Below, piece after piece: positions 51,890 through 63,165 of a stretch of 64,000 nt of DNA. The stretch is taken from contig JAGPYM010000019.1 of NCBI GenBank assembly GCA_020736575.1, positions 620,001-684,000 on the forward strand. The letters are read 5' to 3'. The position numbers were made by a program, and so were the translations under genes. Source of the stretch: Thelonectria olida (Eukaryota > Ascomycota > Sordariomycetes > Hypocreales > Nectriaceae). Within the stretch, counting starts at the first letter, position 1. Every line of letters begins with the position of its first letter. The notes below the pieces were generated by a model, which was not told where the DNA came from, did no database searches, and worked only from the letters and a program-made list of their open reading frames with translations.

Positions 51890-52491
51890 ATGTTGGCTAG
51901 ACTTGTCACCATCTTTTTAGCCTCTGCAGCAACAGCAGCCGGATTCGTCATCCCGGCCTTCTGCACACATTTCAAGACCTAGCTAGGGTCCGAAATCATG
52001 TTGGCAACGCCGATAAACCATGGAACACGGGGTGGCAGCTTCGTATCGCCAGTGGCCATGCGTCACCGATATATAAACCCAACCCGCAGCCCATAATTTA
52101 TTGCGGTTCCAATAGGATACATAGAGAGAACTATGGGATTTTATATCACGATGTTCACGCCGCATATCAACTTGCTATTCGTTGGCACATCGAACAGGCG
52201 GCCGAGTATGCTGATGCCGCAATCAGGATTCTCAACGGTTGGTCATCCACTATGGTGGCTATTGGTGGGAGTGGTGATGGCTTCTTGGCTGCTGGCATTT
52301 ATGGGGTACCAGTTTACTAATTCTACAGAGTTAATGCTGTCTTATAACGGATGGTCGAGCGTGGGCCAGAACCAGATGAAAGCGTTTTTTGAGACGTTTT
52401 TTTCTCTAATAGCTATCGATTCCTGACAACTCACAACGGACAAGGCGAATATCACCAAGTCGCGCCAATAGACAGCATAGCTTGGTCTTGA
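51890..52491 (+). pseudogene. Broken alginate-lyase-like polysaccharide lyase (secreted)
   Basis: The ATG at 51890 opens a signal peptide (MLARLVTIFLASAATAAGFV) followed soon by a TAG. In another frame from about 52020 a clean stretch reads PWNTGWQLRIASGHASPIYK, PNPQPIIYCGSNRIHRENYG, ILYHDVHAAYQLAIRWHIEQ, AAEYADAAIRILNGWSSTMV and AIGGSGDGFLAAGIYG, the conserved core of fungal alginate-lyase-superfamily proteins. An extra G in a GGGG run near 52305 shifts it out, and it resumes as YQFTNSTELMLSYNGW. A further shift leads to YRFLTTHNGQGEY and a TGA at 52489-52491. Roughly half of the usual length is present. At least three frame breaks make it a clear pseudogene. The family cleaves uronic-acid polysaccharides; the enzyme substrate here is inferred only. 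Confidence 0.82.
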
Positions 52492-53349
52492 TCACATGAG
52501 GGAATGGCTTCTTCCGAGTCTTGGGAAATGCGGACTTCACGCATGAGTTCATCTTCCAATTTAGCCCAACTCTACGACCGATATTTTATGAACTCATCAT
52601 GTATCAGATCCGAATACGTTTCTAAATACAGCCAATTGTAAAATACCAATCTCGACATCTATAGTTTACCTTGTCATGCGTAAGCTGGAGCTCACATGTG
52701 AACGTCATAATCGTTACATAAAACTACATAACCTTGATGAGATGGTGACGGCCAATGAACCGAGAAAGAGCCTTGGCTGTGTCGTAAGCCCGTTGAATGC
52801 CGCTGCGTGTTCTGGAACCGCGGTATAGCTGATCTAGCGACTGAGGTATTCTGCCAAAGCTCTCATTAGCCATGTATGGCGGCGTAATTAACTTACTAGC
52901 CTGGCCACTTAAATTATATTAAAACACTGGATATCTTAATTACCGTCGCCTAAAGTTGTTCCACCCGACCAGCACTTTATTCCTTAGCGGCTATTGCTTG
53001 GTGCGATCAACTAATAGGTCTGCTGTATGCACCACTATTGCCCAATCTCCAAGATAATGATCGGCACTTATGGTAACATGATCGCTCGAAATTCACTTTC
53101 CCCCTTAACCAAAGTTCAGGCAGTGCCTTGAATTTGGCAGATGATATCGATTACCAAAATGCAAACCCCCCAATTGCGTATGGCAGTGAAGAGTTGAGTT
53201 GCCATTGAAATAGGAACCTTCTGCTACGATAATGAGTCCTTGAAGGTTCAACTGTTTTGCAGTCCTCACATGACTCTTTCTAGTCACTCTTTTGCACTCT
53301 ATTCGGAGACATTTTTTTCTCCAGCCACTCATTACTTGAAACGTTCAAA
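52492..53349. other. Intergenic, nothing recognised
   Basis: Promoter side of the GPI-anchored protein on the right. No additional alginate-lyase C-terminal blocks or other genes could be read here. Confidence 0.45.
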
Positions 53350-55300
53350 ATGCGTGTTTCCAGTTTCCTTTCTTCCATTGGAGGGCTTGTGGCTGTTGCC
53401 CACGCCTCTCCCCACCTTCTCGGTGGTTTGGACGGCCTTACCAGCAAACAGAGCAGTGTTGCTCCGTCAAGCTGCAGCTTGGCTAACAGCTGGGAAGACC
53501 ACACTCTCTTCTTGGGGTAAGTTCCGAAACTTCATCTAATATTGCGTCGCCGATGCTGATGTCTCCAATAGCATTGCCGCTCCCGAGACCCAAACTTCCG
53601 CCGCCATCAGCCTCGGTCTTCACCTCCCCAAGGCTCAGATCTCCGGAGATGTTCAGCTTGAGCTTGTCAAGGACTTCTTGAGTGAGCCCAAGGTCCGCGT
53701 TGGCCTTGGCGGAATCAAGGCTTACGTTGAGCTTGACATTTCCGCTTCTGCTGCCGTCCATGAAGCAATCGAGCTATTTGCATCTGCTGAGCTTGAGCTT
53801 GAGATTCCCGGACTCCTAGAGGCTGAGGCTGGCGCTGCCGTTGCTCTAGACCTTGTTGTTGGAGTTGATGCGGCTATTATCCTTTCTACTGGCGTCTACA
53901 TCTCTTTTGGTGAGGATGCCTTTGTCGAGATTTCTCTTCTAACCAAGGATATCGTTGATGTTTCCCTTGACGGACTCGTTGCCAAGGCCCTGCCATTTGG
54001 CATTGGCGCCGAGGTTGACCTGTCTGCTGAGGTCGCTCTGCAGCTCGGTCTCCGGCTCCGAACTGAGATTGATCTTGAGGCTGAACTTGACATCCCCATC
54101 CTTGACATTGAGGCTGGTTCCAAGGTTGCCATCTGGGTAAGCCTGTTCGACTACACTGCCGTCCTCGTTGGTACTGATGACTGTGTCGTCTCTATCTCCG
54201 AACTGATCGCTATCACTCTTGGTCTTGCGGTCGAGTTGAACGTCGAGGTTGGCGACATTCTCGATCTCAGCCTGGCCCCTACCTTGACCATCATTCTCGC
54301 CAAGGCCGCCGACTCCCGGCTCTGCGTCGACAGCCGTGGCACTCCTGGTATCTTCCTCGAGACCATTGGGGCCAGTGATTCTAGCCATGATTCCGACGGC
54401 GCTTCTAGCAGCGCCGGAACCAAGACCGTCTTGCTCGCCGCCGTTTCTACGATCACTTCCAGCGGCGAGGCTGCCACCACCTTCGGCCCCGTCGTCACTT
54501 CGCCCGCTGCCAACGGTACCTCGAGCGCCATCGCCCCCAGAGGCAGCGTTACCAGAACTGTTACGTCGGCTCATACCTACACTATCACCAGCTGCGCCGC
54601 CTCTGTCGTGAACTGCCCCGCTCGCTATACTCAGAAGGTCGTCACCTCCACTGTTGTGTCGACCACCTATAATGTCTGTCCGGCCAGTGAGAATGGCGCT
54701 ATTACAACCTCGACCGTTGCCTCCGAGTCGACTCCCACCTCTGTGCCCTTTACTATCATTACCGAGTCTCTGACTACCATTGTTCCTTGCAGCGAGCGTT
54801 CTACCAGCACCTTCCACGCTCCCACCAACAGCCCTCCTCCCGCCCCCACGGTCACCATTGTCAACAGCACCGCCGCCACCTGGGCTACGGAGAAGACTGC
54901 CGAAAGCACTGCGGCTCCTTCCACCTCTTCTAGCTTCCAGGTCGTGACCACTCCTGCCACTTATGAGGCTGCCTGGTCGCCTTCGAGCTACAGCACTCCC
55001 GGCGCCGGCGAGAGCTCCCTTCCCGCTTCCGTCGAGACGGCTCCCTTCCCGGCCCACAACGGCACTATCCCTACTAGCAAGCCTGTCGTTCCCGGTGTTC
55101 CCGCCCCCAGTGGCTACTTCACTACCCCCGTTTATACTCCCTCCGCTGTCGTCTCAGCCCCTGCTGCTGCCTCGACTCCTGCTGTTGTCTCGACGCCGTC
55201 TAGCGTCGCTGTCTCTCCCGCTCCGGTGACTGGCAGTGGCAATATGGTCCGTGGTAGCCTTGTAATGATCTTCCCGGCCATCCTGGCCTTGCTTATTTAG
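53350..55300 (+). CDS. GPI-anchored, Ser/Thr-rich cell-wall protein, two exons
   Basis: The ATG at 53350 gives the signal peptide MRVSSFLSSIGGLVAVAHAS. A 55-nt intron (53517-53571, GTAAGT/TAG) joins DHTLFLG to IAAPETQTSAAISL. Total 631 aa. Residues of roughly 60-290 form an unusual region of alternating acidic/hydrophobic residues (for example AEVALQLGLRLRTEIDLEAE, LDIPILDIEAGSKVAIWV) suggesting a beta-rich or amphipathic domain that I do not recognise. From about 310 to 600 follows a Ser/Thr/Pro stalk with the fungal surface-protein block SVTRTVTSAHTYTITSCAAS and paired Cys residues. The C-terminus has a small-residue omega site region (VTGSGNMV) and a hydrophobic tail (VMIFPAILALLI), typical of a GPI signal. 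Likely function: structural or adhesive wall protein (inference). No lesions; codon use is C-ending and GC-rich. Confidence 0.85.
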
Positions 55301-56159
55301 GGTAAAGGAGCATGGGATTTAAGTGTTTTAATATTCCTGCATTCGAACAATTCTGACTGAGGGCACTAAATCGTTTAAGATCGAACTGGTAGCATGATTA
55401 AGATATTATTCTCGGGTTTGCGGATCATAAACAGTATCCTTATATTAATCCTTTTGCTTAGTTTTAATCTAATTTTCAATCTGGATGTGAAAGTGAATGT
55501 GCAGAAACCTTGTTTGTGCTGGGTGGTCAAGCCCTCGGACGACGTCCCGGGATCACTAACATTCTTCAGAACCATTAACTTCCAAAGACCACCCGTGTCC
55601 TAAGCCCGTCGAAGTCCTAAGCCCGGCCCTCTGTTTCATTAACAACTGCCGCGTCGCTCTCTTCTGGACGGACCACTACATTCGAGCAGGAGAAGGCGCT
55701 AATTTGATGACGTGTTGATCGGCAGTCCATGGAACCCCATTCATGACGTGACGCACCTCCCTCAAGAGGGCAGAATTTGCTGCACTCAGCTCAGTACTCC
55801 GTATTCGCGTTGAGACTCCGGTACAGCCTCGGCTCCACACCCCCGCATTTGTCATATGATTTGCGGAGCCTTTAAACATACGTTTTCTTATTGTCCAAGC
55901 TACCAAGGTTGTACTGGAGTCTTCCTTAGTAGAGTCCCCACCCCCCTTTCCCCGCAGACCCCCCTTCCACGCAGGTTGCCCAGATTGTCCCACGACTTTA
56001 AGACCGGATTTCTCCACAAAATTAACATAAATTTGCTAGCTAAGCCTGGAATGAACTTATCATATTATATATATTTAATCCCGCTATTTGTTCTAATGTC
56101 TGCTTTGCTGGGGGCTTCTTGGCGCGCCGCTTTTTAGCCGACTTGTTCTTCTTCTCTAG
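55301..56159. other. 3' flank and intergenic
   Basis: No gene recognised. A 10-codon-scale duplicated phrase (GTCCTAAGCCCG at 55598 and 55614 region) occurs. The sequence turns AT-rich at about 56160. Confidence 0.4.
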
Positions 56160-57690
56160 AGCTGCCTTTTTAATCTCTTTAGGTGTAGGAAAACTAGCTA
56201 TTAGATTATATTAAATTGCTTTCCGACCTATTAGCTTCTATAATTCTAATTATACCTTTAGATATATGTTTTTTATTTTTAATTTTATAATAATACTATT
56301 TTAAAGGTTAAACTTATTTTTAGTTTTATCTATTAGTATATATACTTAGTATTTATAGCTATTAAGGTCTTTTTAAAATAAATCTATTTATAAAGTTAGT
56401 TAAATCTTATTTTTTAATATAAAAGGTATATTATTAAGTATTATTTTTTATTATTTTAATATTTATAAGGGCGTTTTAAAGTGAGGTAGTTATTTAATAA
56501 TAACTACCTTATTTAATAGCTTTTATATATTAATTAGCTAGATTTTAAAACTAGAAAATCCGCTTTAAATATTCTCTTTTATTATAGCTTTCTCTTAAGC
56601 TAATTTATATATTTTAATAAAGTGTTATTTTATAATAGGAGCTGTTAATATAAATAATATATATTTGCAAGTATAATATTAAAATATATATTTTAATAGG
56701 CTAAAAATACTAATATTTATAAGTTATATAATATATAAAAAATATAAAAGCAAGTAAATAACTTATATATAATTAAATAGTACTTTAAATTAGAATTAAG
56801 GCAAGATATAGCCCTAAAAACTATTAATAATTAATATTCTTTATATTAGTAGGTCTGGGGGCTATATTTTTAGTAGAAATATATTCTTAAGCCATTTTTT
56901 ATATACTTAAGTAGTTACCCAGCCTAATAGAAATATATTATATATCTATTTAGGAAAATACTCTAGAAACTACTACCCTTAAAAGTAGTTTCTTATAAAA
57001 ACTATATAAGGGGTTAAATATCTTCCTATAGTGCTTCCTGCCTTTATAATTAAGACCTATTTATAGCAGTTACTTTTTATAATAATTGCCCAATAGGTAA
57101 TAGCACTTCTAATTACTTTTCTAGCCTTAATTATACCTTTAGTAAGGCTATATTTATTTATATTATAAACTTAATTTAAGCTAATATTCTTTTTAACTAT
57201 TTTCTATACTAATATAATATAGAATTATTATATTATTTTAAAAGTTATACTATTTAATTGAGTAGTTTTAAAAAATATAAATCTTTTTAATTTAATTTTA
57301 TTATTATACTTAAAAAAATATAAGACCTAATTCTATCTAATAGTAGTATTTTTAATTTAAAGGTTAATAATTTCTTATATAATATTATATAGTTTATATT
57401 TTATTAGAGCCCGGCCTATAGTTTCTTTAGTAATAAGCTAATTAGCTAATTATTTCTTTTAAATTTTTAATAGTAATTAATACTTCTCTTATACTTTTAA
57501 TATATTTTTAGCACCTTTCTTTTAACCTTATAAGGTAGACTTATTAATATTATATTAAATAGTAAAAGGCTAGAGATTTTTACCTTTTATATTTCTTTTA
57601 AGAATTTTAATAATAGCTTTCTTATATTTAGGCTCTAGAGAACTTATAGTAAAAATTTAAAACAATTTGGATAATAATTATTAATATAAT
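56160..57690. repeat. AT-rich tract, RIP-like
   Basis: About 1.5 kb of TA-dominated sequence with stops in every frame and sharp edges on both sides. No recognisable element end was found. It fits a heavily mutated transposon remnant. Confidence 0.75.
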
Positions 57691-58021
57691 AGCGGAGTGT
57701 TTACAGGAGAATTATAGGGACGCGTCGCGTGTGGGTGCGTGGAAGGGGAGTCTGCGGGGAAAGGGGGGTGGGGACTCTATGTGCTGCTTTCGACGCCCAA
57801 GACGGCTAGCCCGTGGGCCCATGTAGGGAGCCTCATTGGCCTCCGGACGGCCGAGCGAGACGCTGCCCTTAACCAGGGCGCTAATACAGGCCAATTATTA
57901 CCCTTGCATACGGTTGCAGCTGACATTTCACATCGATGCTCCCGATGGTTAAAAACCCGCATGGCACACGCACGACTCAACCATCAATCCGATGTACCGG
58001 CAACTTGCTGCAAATTATACC
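57691..58021. promoter_or_regulatory. Upstream region of the STAND N-terminal-domain gene
   Basis: 331 bp of normal composition between the AT-rich tract and the ATG at 58022. No specific site recognised. Confidence 0.4.
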
Positions 58022-59384
58022 ATGGATCCTCTGAGCATCACCGCCTCTGGGGTGGCGATAATCACAGCTGCCATTCAGTCGACCAGGTCGCTCAAAGACA
58101 CCATCACCCGCTTTAAAGATCGCGATAAGACCCTTGCTAGGCTGCAAGATGAGCTTGAGGACCTGGGCAACATTCTGGACGCTCTAGAGGGAGCTGGCGA
58201 CTCTGGAATGTCAATGGCGGCTCTTCTCAAAGGCCCCGTCAGTCGTTGTACCCAAGTATGCCGCGAATTCGAGGCCGCCATGCAAGCTTTTAGCGGCAAG
58301 TCTAAAATAGGCATTCGAGATTGGGCGAAGATGGAGTTCATGAGAGGGAATATCAACGATTTCATGGACACTTTGGCGGGATATAAAGCGACAATCTCAG
58401 TGGGCCTGGGCATTATCACCATGTTAGTCACCCATCTTTATCAATTTGGTTTATTATTAACCTTGGGCTTACGTCCATCACAGGCAAACGTCCAAGCTTT
58501 CTTATCAGGTGCTTGAAGAGTATAGTGAAATGATTCAGGATACAGCATACAATCTCAACATTCATCTGCAGCGCATTGACGAGAAAATTGCGCTATTTAC
58601 CACGACAAGCAGAGAAAGCGTCGGTGCCTCGGACACGAGCATTAACCTGAAAGACGAGAGAGAAGTGACGGAGCAATGTCTTCGCATTTGTGAAGATGCC
58701 AGGTCTTATATCGAGTCCTTGACAGAGCTGCCGAGATCTAAGGAACGTCAGCCACTTCCAATCTTTGCCAATGACAGCACGGATCAATTCGAGGCACAGG
58801 TCCTCGCACGCGAAACCTTGGATCAGAATCGAGACAGCTTTTCTCAAACCATCGGCCGTCTTCGGGAACGCTTGGAATCTCTAACATCGGGTGAAACACC
58901 TGTGAATGACCGCGAGATCCTACGGTTGCAGGAACACCTGGAAACATCGAAGCAGTGTTTAGAGGTGTGCAAAATGGCTTCTGACCAAGTTGCGCATCGC
59001 AAGGTATACACTATTGGGGAAGCAACTGTCGACGGTGACAGCGATCAGGTTTTGATTACAAGTCTATCAGACCTCTTCAATGTTAGGAAAGCATCATCAA
59101 CAAACAGGTCGGCACAATGGTTAGGCTTCGTGACGGATGAGACCGCACAGCGGGTGTCAGCGGACCGATATAGTAGCCGATTTGGCGCCTTGGCTACTAG
59201 CGAGAGCAGAAACAGCAGTACGATGGCTTCTATATCGGATGCTCATGGAGTCAACGTTAGCCTTCCACATCGAGCAGGGAAGGCTGAACAGTCAAGACCG
59301 CTCGATGCAGCACGGAGACCATATCCGAATGAGATAAGGAAACGGGCAGCTGAGGGCGATAGTACGAAGGAGGATCGCCGGTAA
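58022..59384 (+). CDS. Fungal STAND N-terminal-type protein (azaphilone cluster protein L N-domain family), two exons
   Basis: I chose the ATG at 58022 (MDPLSITASGVAIITAAIQS) because MDPLSITAS is the invariant opening of this family; an ATG 10 codons upstream lacks support. Exons 58022-58422 and 58484-59384 (61-nt GTTAGT/CAG intron) join as GLGIIT-MQTSKLSYQVLEEY to 433 aa. Residues 1-130 form the helical N-domain that in other proteins sits in front of NACHT or ankyrin parts. The middle is predicted alpha-helical with heptad-like stretches (LARLQDELEDLGNILDALEG; REILRLQEHLETSKQCLEV). The tail is Ser/basic-rich and likely disordered. There is no NTPase domain, so it is a stand-alone version. 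Role unknown; association with fungal signalling or immunity is by family only. No lesions seen. Confidence 0.85.
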
Positions 59385-59999
59385 ATGGATGAATACAGTA
59401 TTGTGAAACACGTCTCAGAGACTATCAGGCAGAATCTTGAATGCAAGCACTCACGGAAACATTCAATAGAACGGGAGGTGCGACGCGGCTCGAAGCATCC
59501 TTGGCTCTCAGGGACCGCCGCGCTAGGGCCAGGGACTAATAGGAGCCAATTTTGACGGCCAAGAGCTGAGATTCCGAAAACTTTCTTTTAAGGCCCGTTC
59601 AGATTGACGCCATCGCCATGTCCCCTTGACTAGCTCTGTCGCTGGACTGGCTCAACGCACACAAATGTTTTGCACAGCATAAGCTCGACCCGTCATTAGG
59701 AGAGATCTAGAGCACAACTTCGCCATCTTTGATCTTGAAGTTATCCCCTGTATCAGTAGCCGTGAGGTCTTCGTCCGAACGCTGGGTTCGCATGCCCCTC
59801 GAGAAGAAACCAGGACTGATCTTCCCACTGACCGACCAAGTCCGAAATGCGAATACCTCGATTGGTGCGAGCAGGCAAGATGGCCTTGAATCCCAAGCTT
59901 AACATCTTTGGCTCGCATAATTCCAACTGGCGGCCATCCGTAGGGAGAATACATTATCGCTGCTCATTGCCCGCACTGTATAAGCCTGCTAGTAAGAGA
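59385..59999. other. Intergenic, nothing recognised
   Basis: Normal composition until about 60000, where an AT-rich tract with a (TTTC)n microsatellite (about 60008-60024) begins. Confidence 0.4.
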
Positions 60000-60109
60000 A
60001 GACTTTTTTCTTTCTTTCTTTCTAGCTTTAAATATTTAATTTTTAGGCTATTTTATATTATACCTATTTAAGTCCAGCCCCTTATACTTGTAACTTTTTT
60101 TATATTATT

Positions 60110-62035
60110 ATTATTATTATTAAAAAAGCTAATAATTTAAATATATAATAGGGGTTAATATAGGCCAAACCCTAGCCTTATATTTATTATAATAAGCTTC
60201 TTAATAGGGCTTACAGTTAGTTTTAAAATAAAAGTCCCTACTAAGTAAACTTACTTAAGAAACCTTATTTCAGGCTTCTAATATAAAAGCACCTCTCTAT
60301 CCGACCCTAGTCCGCATAACTTAACTAATAATATAATATATAATAGCTAAAATGCCCAACTTCTTATTAATTAAATGTAATATAATCTAATTAAATAATA
60401 GAAGCTATATAGCTACTTACTATATATTAAAATATATAGATTTTCTTAAGTATATTAAACTAATAAAAGACTTTAATAGGCATTTAAAGGAGTTATAACT
60501 CCTAGGCATCCCTATACTATCTAATATAAATATACTATTAAATATTAATTAAAAGATTAATCTAATTATTTTAAATTATAAAATTCTAGTTAAAAGACTT
60601 AATATATATTAATATTATTATAACTTCTTTAAATAGAAAGTTAAAAACCTTATATACTTTTTTAAAAGGGAAAAAAAAAACTATTTTAATAATAATAATA
60701 AGTAATTTATTAAGATAATTTAATTAAATGCTTATAAGCTGTGGCTCTAGGAGCTGCTATGTGCAGTAGTAATAATTTAAATAGTTGCCTGAAAGGCTAC
60801 TTACTTACAGGCGGGATAAAGCACAAGCTTTATTAAAGGAAAATTTAAAAATAAAAAGTAGGTCAAATGGACGCAAGGGTTAAAAAGTGGGGGGGCTAAA
60901 AAGATTAAATAAAAAAGAAAAGTCTAAAAAAGGTTAAAGTGGGTCTAAGGGCATTTAAACTAATAGAAATAGAGTAAGGCAACTAGATAGTAAAATATAT
61001 TAAAAGTTTACATAATAATAAAAATTACTAATTATAAAGAACTTTTTTTATATAATAGTAATATACTTTTAATTATATATTTTAAATTTAAATAATAAAT
61101 TGTTTTTAAAATAATATAAAAGTATAATTTTAAGCTATTTTTATAATTAGTAATTTTTATTATTATATAAACTTTTTAATATATTTTACTATTTAATTAT
61201 CTTATTTTATTTTTATTAGTTTAAATGCTTTTAAACCTATTTTAACCTTTTTTAAGCTTTTTTTTTTTATTTAACCTTTTTAGCCCCTTACTTTTTTAAC
61301 TTTTATATTTATTTAATTTACTTATTATTTTAAAATTTTCCTTTATAACCTTTTAAGTAACTATTTAAATTATTACTATTATATATAATAGCTCCTAAAG
61401 TAATAGCTTATAAATATTTAATTAGATTATTTTAATAAATTGCTTATTATTATTATTAAAACGGTTTTTTCTTTTCTTTATAAAAGATTATATAAAGTTT
61501 TTAACTTTCTATATAAAAAGTTATAATAGTATTAATATATATTAAGTCTTTTAATTAAAATCTTATAATTTAAAATAATTAAATTAATTTTTTAATTAAT
61601 ATTTAATAGTATATTTATATTAAATAGTATAAAAATATTTAAAAGTTATAATTTTTTTAAATACTTATTAAAGTCTTTTATAAGCTTAATATATTTAAAG
61701 AAATTTTTATATTTTAATATATAATAAGTAATTATATAGCTTTTATTATTTAGTTAAATTATATTATATTTAATTATTAAAAAGTTTAATATTTTAACTA
61801 TTATATATTATATTATTAGTTAAGTTATATAAACTAGAATTAAATAAAAAGATACTTTTATATTAAAAGCTTAAAATAAAGTTTTTTAAATAAGGTTTAT
61901 TTAATAGAAACTTTTATTTTAAAATTAATTATAAATTCTATTAAAAAGCTTATTATAATAAATATAAGGCTAGGGTTTAGCTTATATTAACTTTTATTAT
62001 ATATTTAAACTATTAGCTTTTTTATTAATAATAAA
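60110..62035. repeat. Inverted repeat, arms about 0.9 kb, centre near 61085
   Basis: The left arm (about 60110-61040) and the right arm (about 61130-62035) are reverse complements apart from many C-to-T/G-to-A differences. Examples: AAAAAAGCTAATAATTTAAA at 60122 matches TTTAAACTATTAGCTTTTTT at 62005; GGCCAAACCCTAGCC at 60163 matches GGCTAGGGTTTAGCT at 61968; ATAATAATAAAAATTACTAA near 61013 matches TTAGTAATTTTTATTATTAT near 61146. The right arm is more AT-rich than the left. Confidence 0.8.
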
Positions 62036-62462
62036 ATAGTAAATATCCTTTTACTTTTTAATTTTTATATTAATATAAGGGAAAAAAGGAGTTTTTAAAA
62101 ATATAAAAAATATAAAAATACATATAATATATATACTTTTAATAATTAATTATAAATATAATACTTATATATTAAAACATATTTTTAAATTAATAAAAGC
62201 TTTATATTTAATTTCTTTTAATAATTATATATTTTTATTTTAAATTATAAAAAGAATACTAGCTTTTATTTAATCTTTTTTATTATTAAATATTTCTAAT
62301 TTTAAAAACTATTTAAATTTTATAATAATACTATTATATTAATATATATATTTAAATTTTAATTTATTTATATTAAAAGTATTTTAAATAGTAAAATATT
62401 TATTTAAAGTTTTAATACTATTATAAATAAGTTATTAGTTTTTAAAAGATTTATAATATAAA

Positions 62463-62600
62463 AATTTACTTAATAGGGACTTTTACCTTAAGACTAATTG
62501 TAAGCCCTATTAAAAAGCTTATTATAATAAATATAAGGCTAGGGTTTAGCCTATATTAACCTCTATTATATGCCTAGATTATTAGCTTTTTTAATAATAA
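62463..62600 (+). repeat. Dispersed degenerate repeat, additional copy
   Basis: TTTACTTAATAGGGACTTTT, ACTAATTGTAAGCCCTATTA, AAGGCTAGGGTTTAGCCTAT. Same order as the terminal part of the palindrome arms and as the copy at 28296-28425. This copy and the left palindrome arm are the least mutated. Confidence 0.75.
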
Positions 62601-62664
62601 TAATAATAATATAAAAATTAAAATAGTAATAAAATAAATAAAACTTATTTATTTAATAATAGTT

Positions 62665-63030
62665 TCTATTACGGGCGTGGCCCGATAGTTATTTCGGGCT
62701 GCTGCCACGGAACGTTATAACCTGGAAGGCTGCGGCCGTCCCTAAAGGCATAGGCCACCTGGATGGCTGCAAGGCAGTAATAACTTCACTAGGTTATTCC
62801 AGCTGACCTTAAGGGACGGCAACCTTAAGGGGCTGCTACCTTGAGGGGCTGCTACCTTAAGGGCCTGCTACCTTGAGAGGCAAGCAGCTGCTAGGTATTT
62901 AAGCCTTTACTAGGACCTAGCTAGGATGCCTTTCCCTTCCTTTTCCTTAGTATTAGATATTTAATATTAAGGCTATCCTTAGTTGCATAGAACTCGGGTC
63001 CAGCCCCTTATAGTTTCTTTTATTTTTTTA
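62665..63030. mobile_element. LTR-like GC-rich island with 17-bp tandem repeats
   Basis: A block of normal composition inside AT-rich DNA. At about 62812-62881, three to four units of the form GGGGCTGCTACCTTGAG occur in tandem. It ends in TATTTAAGCC, then CCAGCCCCTTATAGTTTCTTTT. The phrase CCAGCCCCTTATA also occurs at 60074 at the end of another remnant, so both may be ends of one LTR or MITE family. No coding part is present. Confidence 0.55.
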
Positions 63031-63060
63031 ATTAATTAAACTAATTAGAAAATATTATAA

Positions 63061-63110
63061 CGTACATGATAAGCGAGTCGGAAATACAAGCGAGTCGGAA
63101 AAAAATCCTC
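63061..63110. mobile_element. Candidate terminal inverted repeat of the Fot1/pogo element
   Basis: AAGCGAGTCGGAAA occurs twice in direct order (63071 and 63089, the first followed by TACAAG) at the 3' side of the transposase gene, as expected of a TIR with internal sub-repeats. The opposite TIR would lie right of the window. Confidence 0.45.
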
Positions 63111-63165
63111 ACCCTCCAGATAGAATTCTAGATAAAATCAAAATAAAGCCTTAAATCAATTGAAA

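Larger units (their letters stand above)
60000..62660. repeat. AT-rich tract, RIP-like, containing a large palindrome
   Basis: 2.7 kb of very AT-rich DNA. The left part keeps islands of higher GC (60720-60990), while the right part is almost pure A+T. Contains the inverted repeat listed next, TTA/ATT microsatellites and two further copies of the dispersed repeat. Confidence 0.8.

Noticed and set aside
52197..52225. CGGCCGA ... CCGCA in the alginate-lyase remnant
   Set aside because: Wrong core and wrong spacing, and inside former coding sequence.
53939..55057. 372-codon open frame on the minus strand
   Set aside because: Lies antisense to the GPI-anchored protein gene, is Gly/Arg/Ser-rich with no domain, and is explained by the repetitive Ser/Thr/Val codons of the sense gene.
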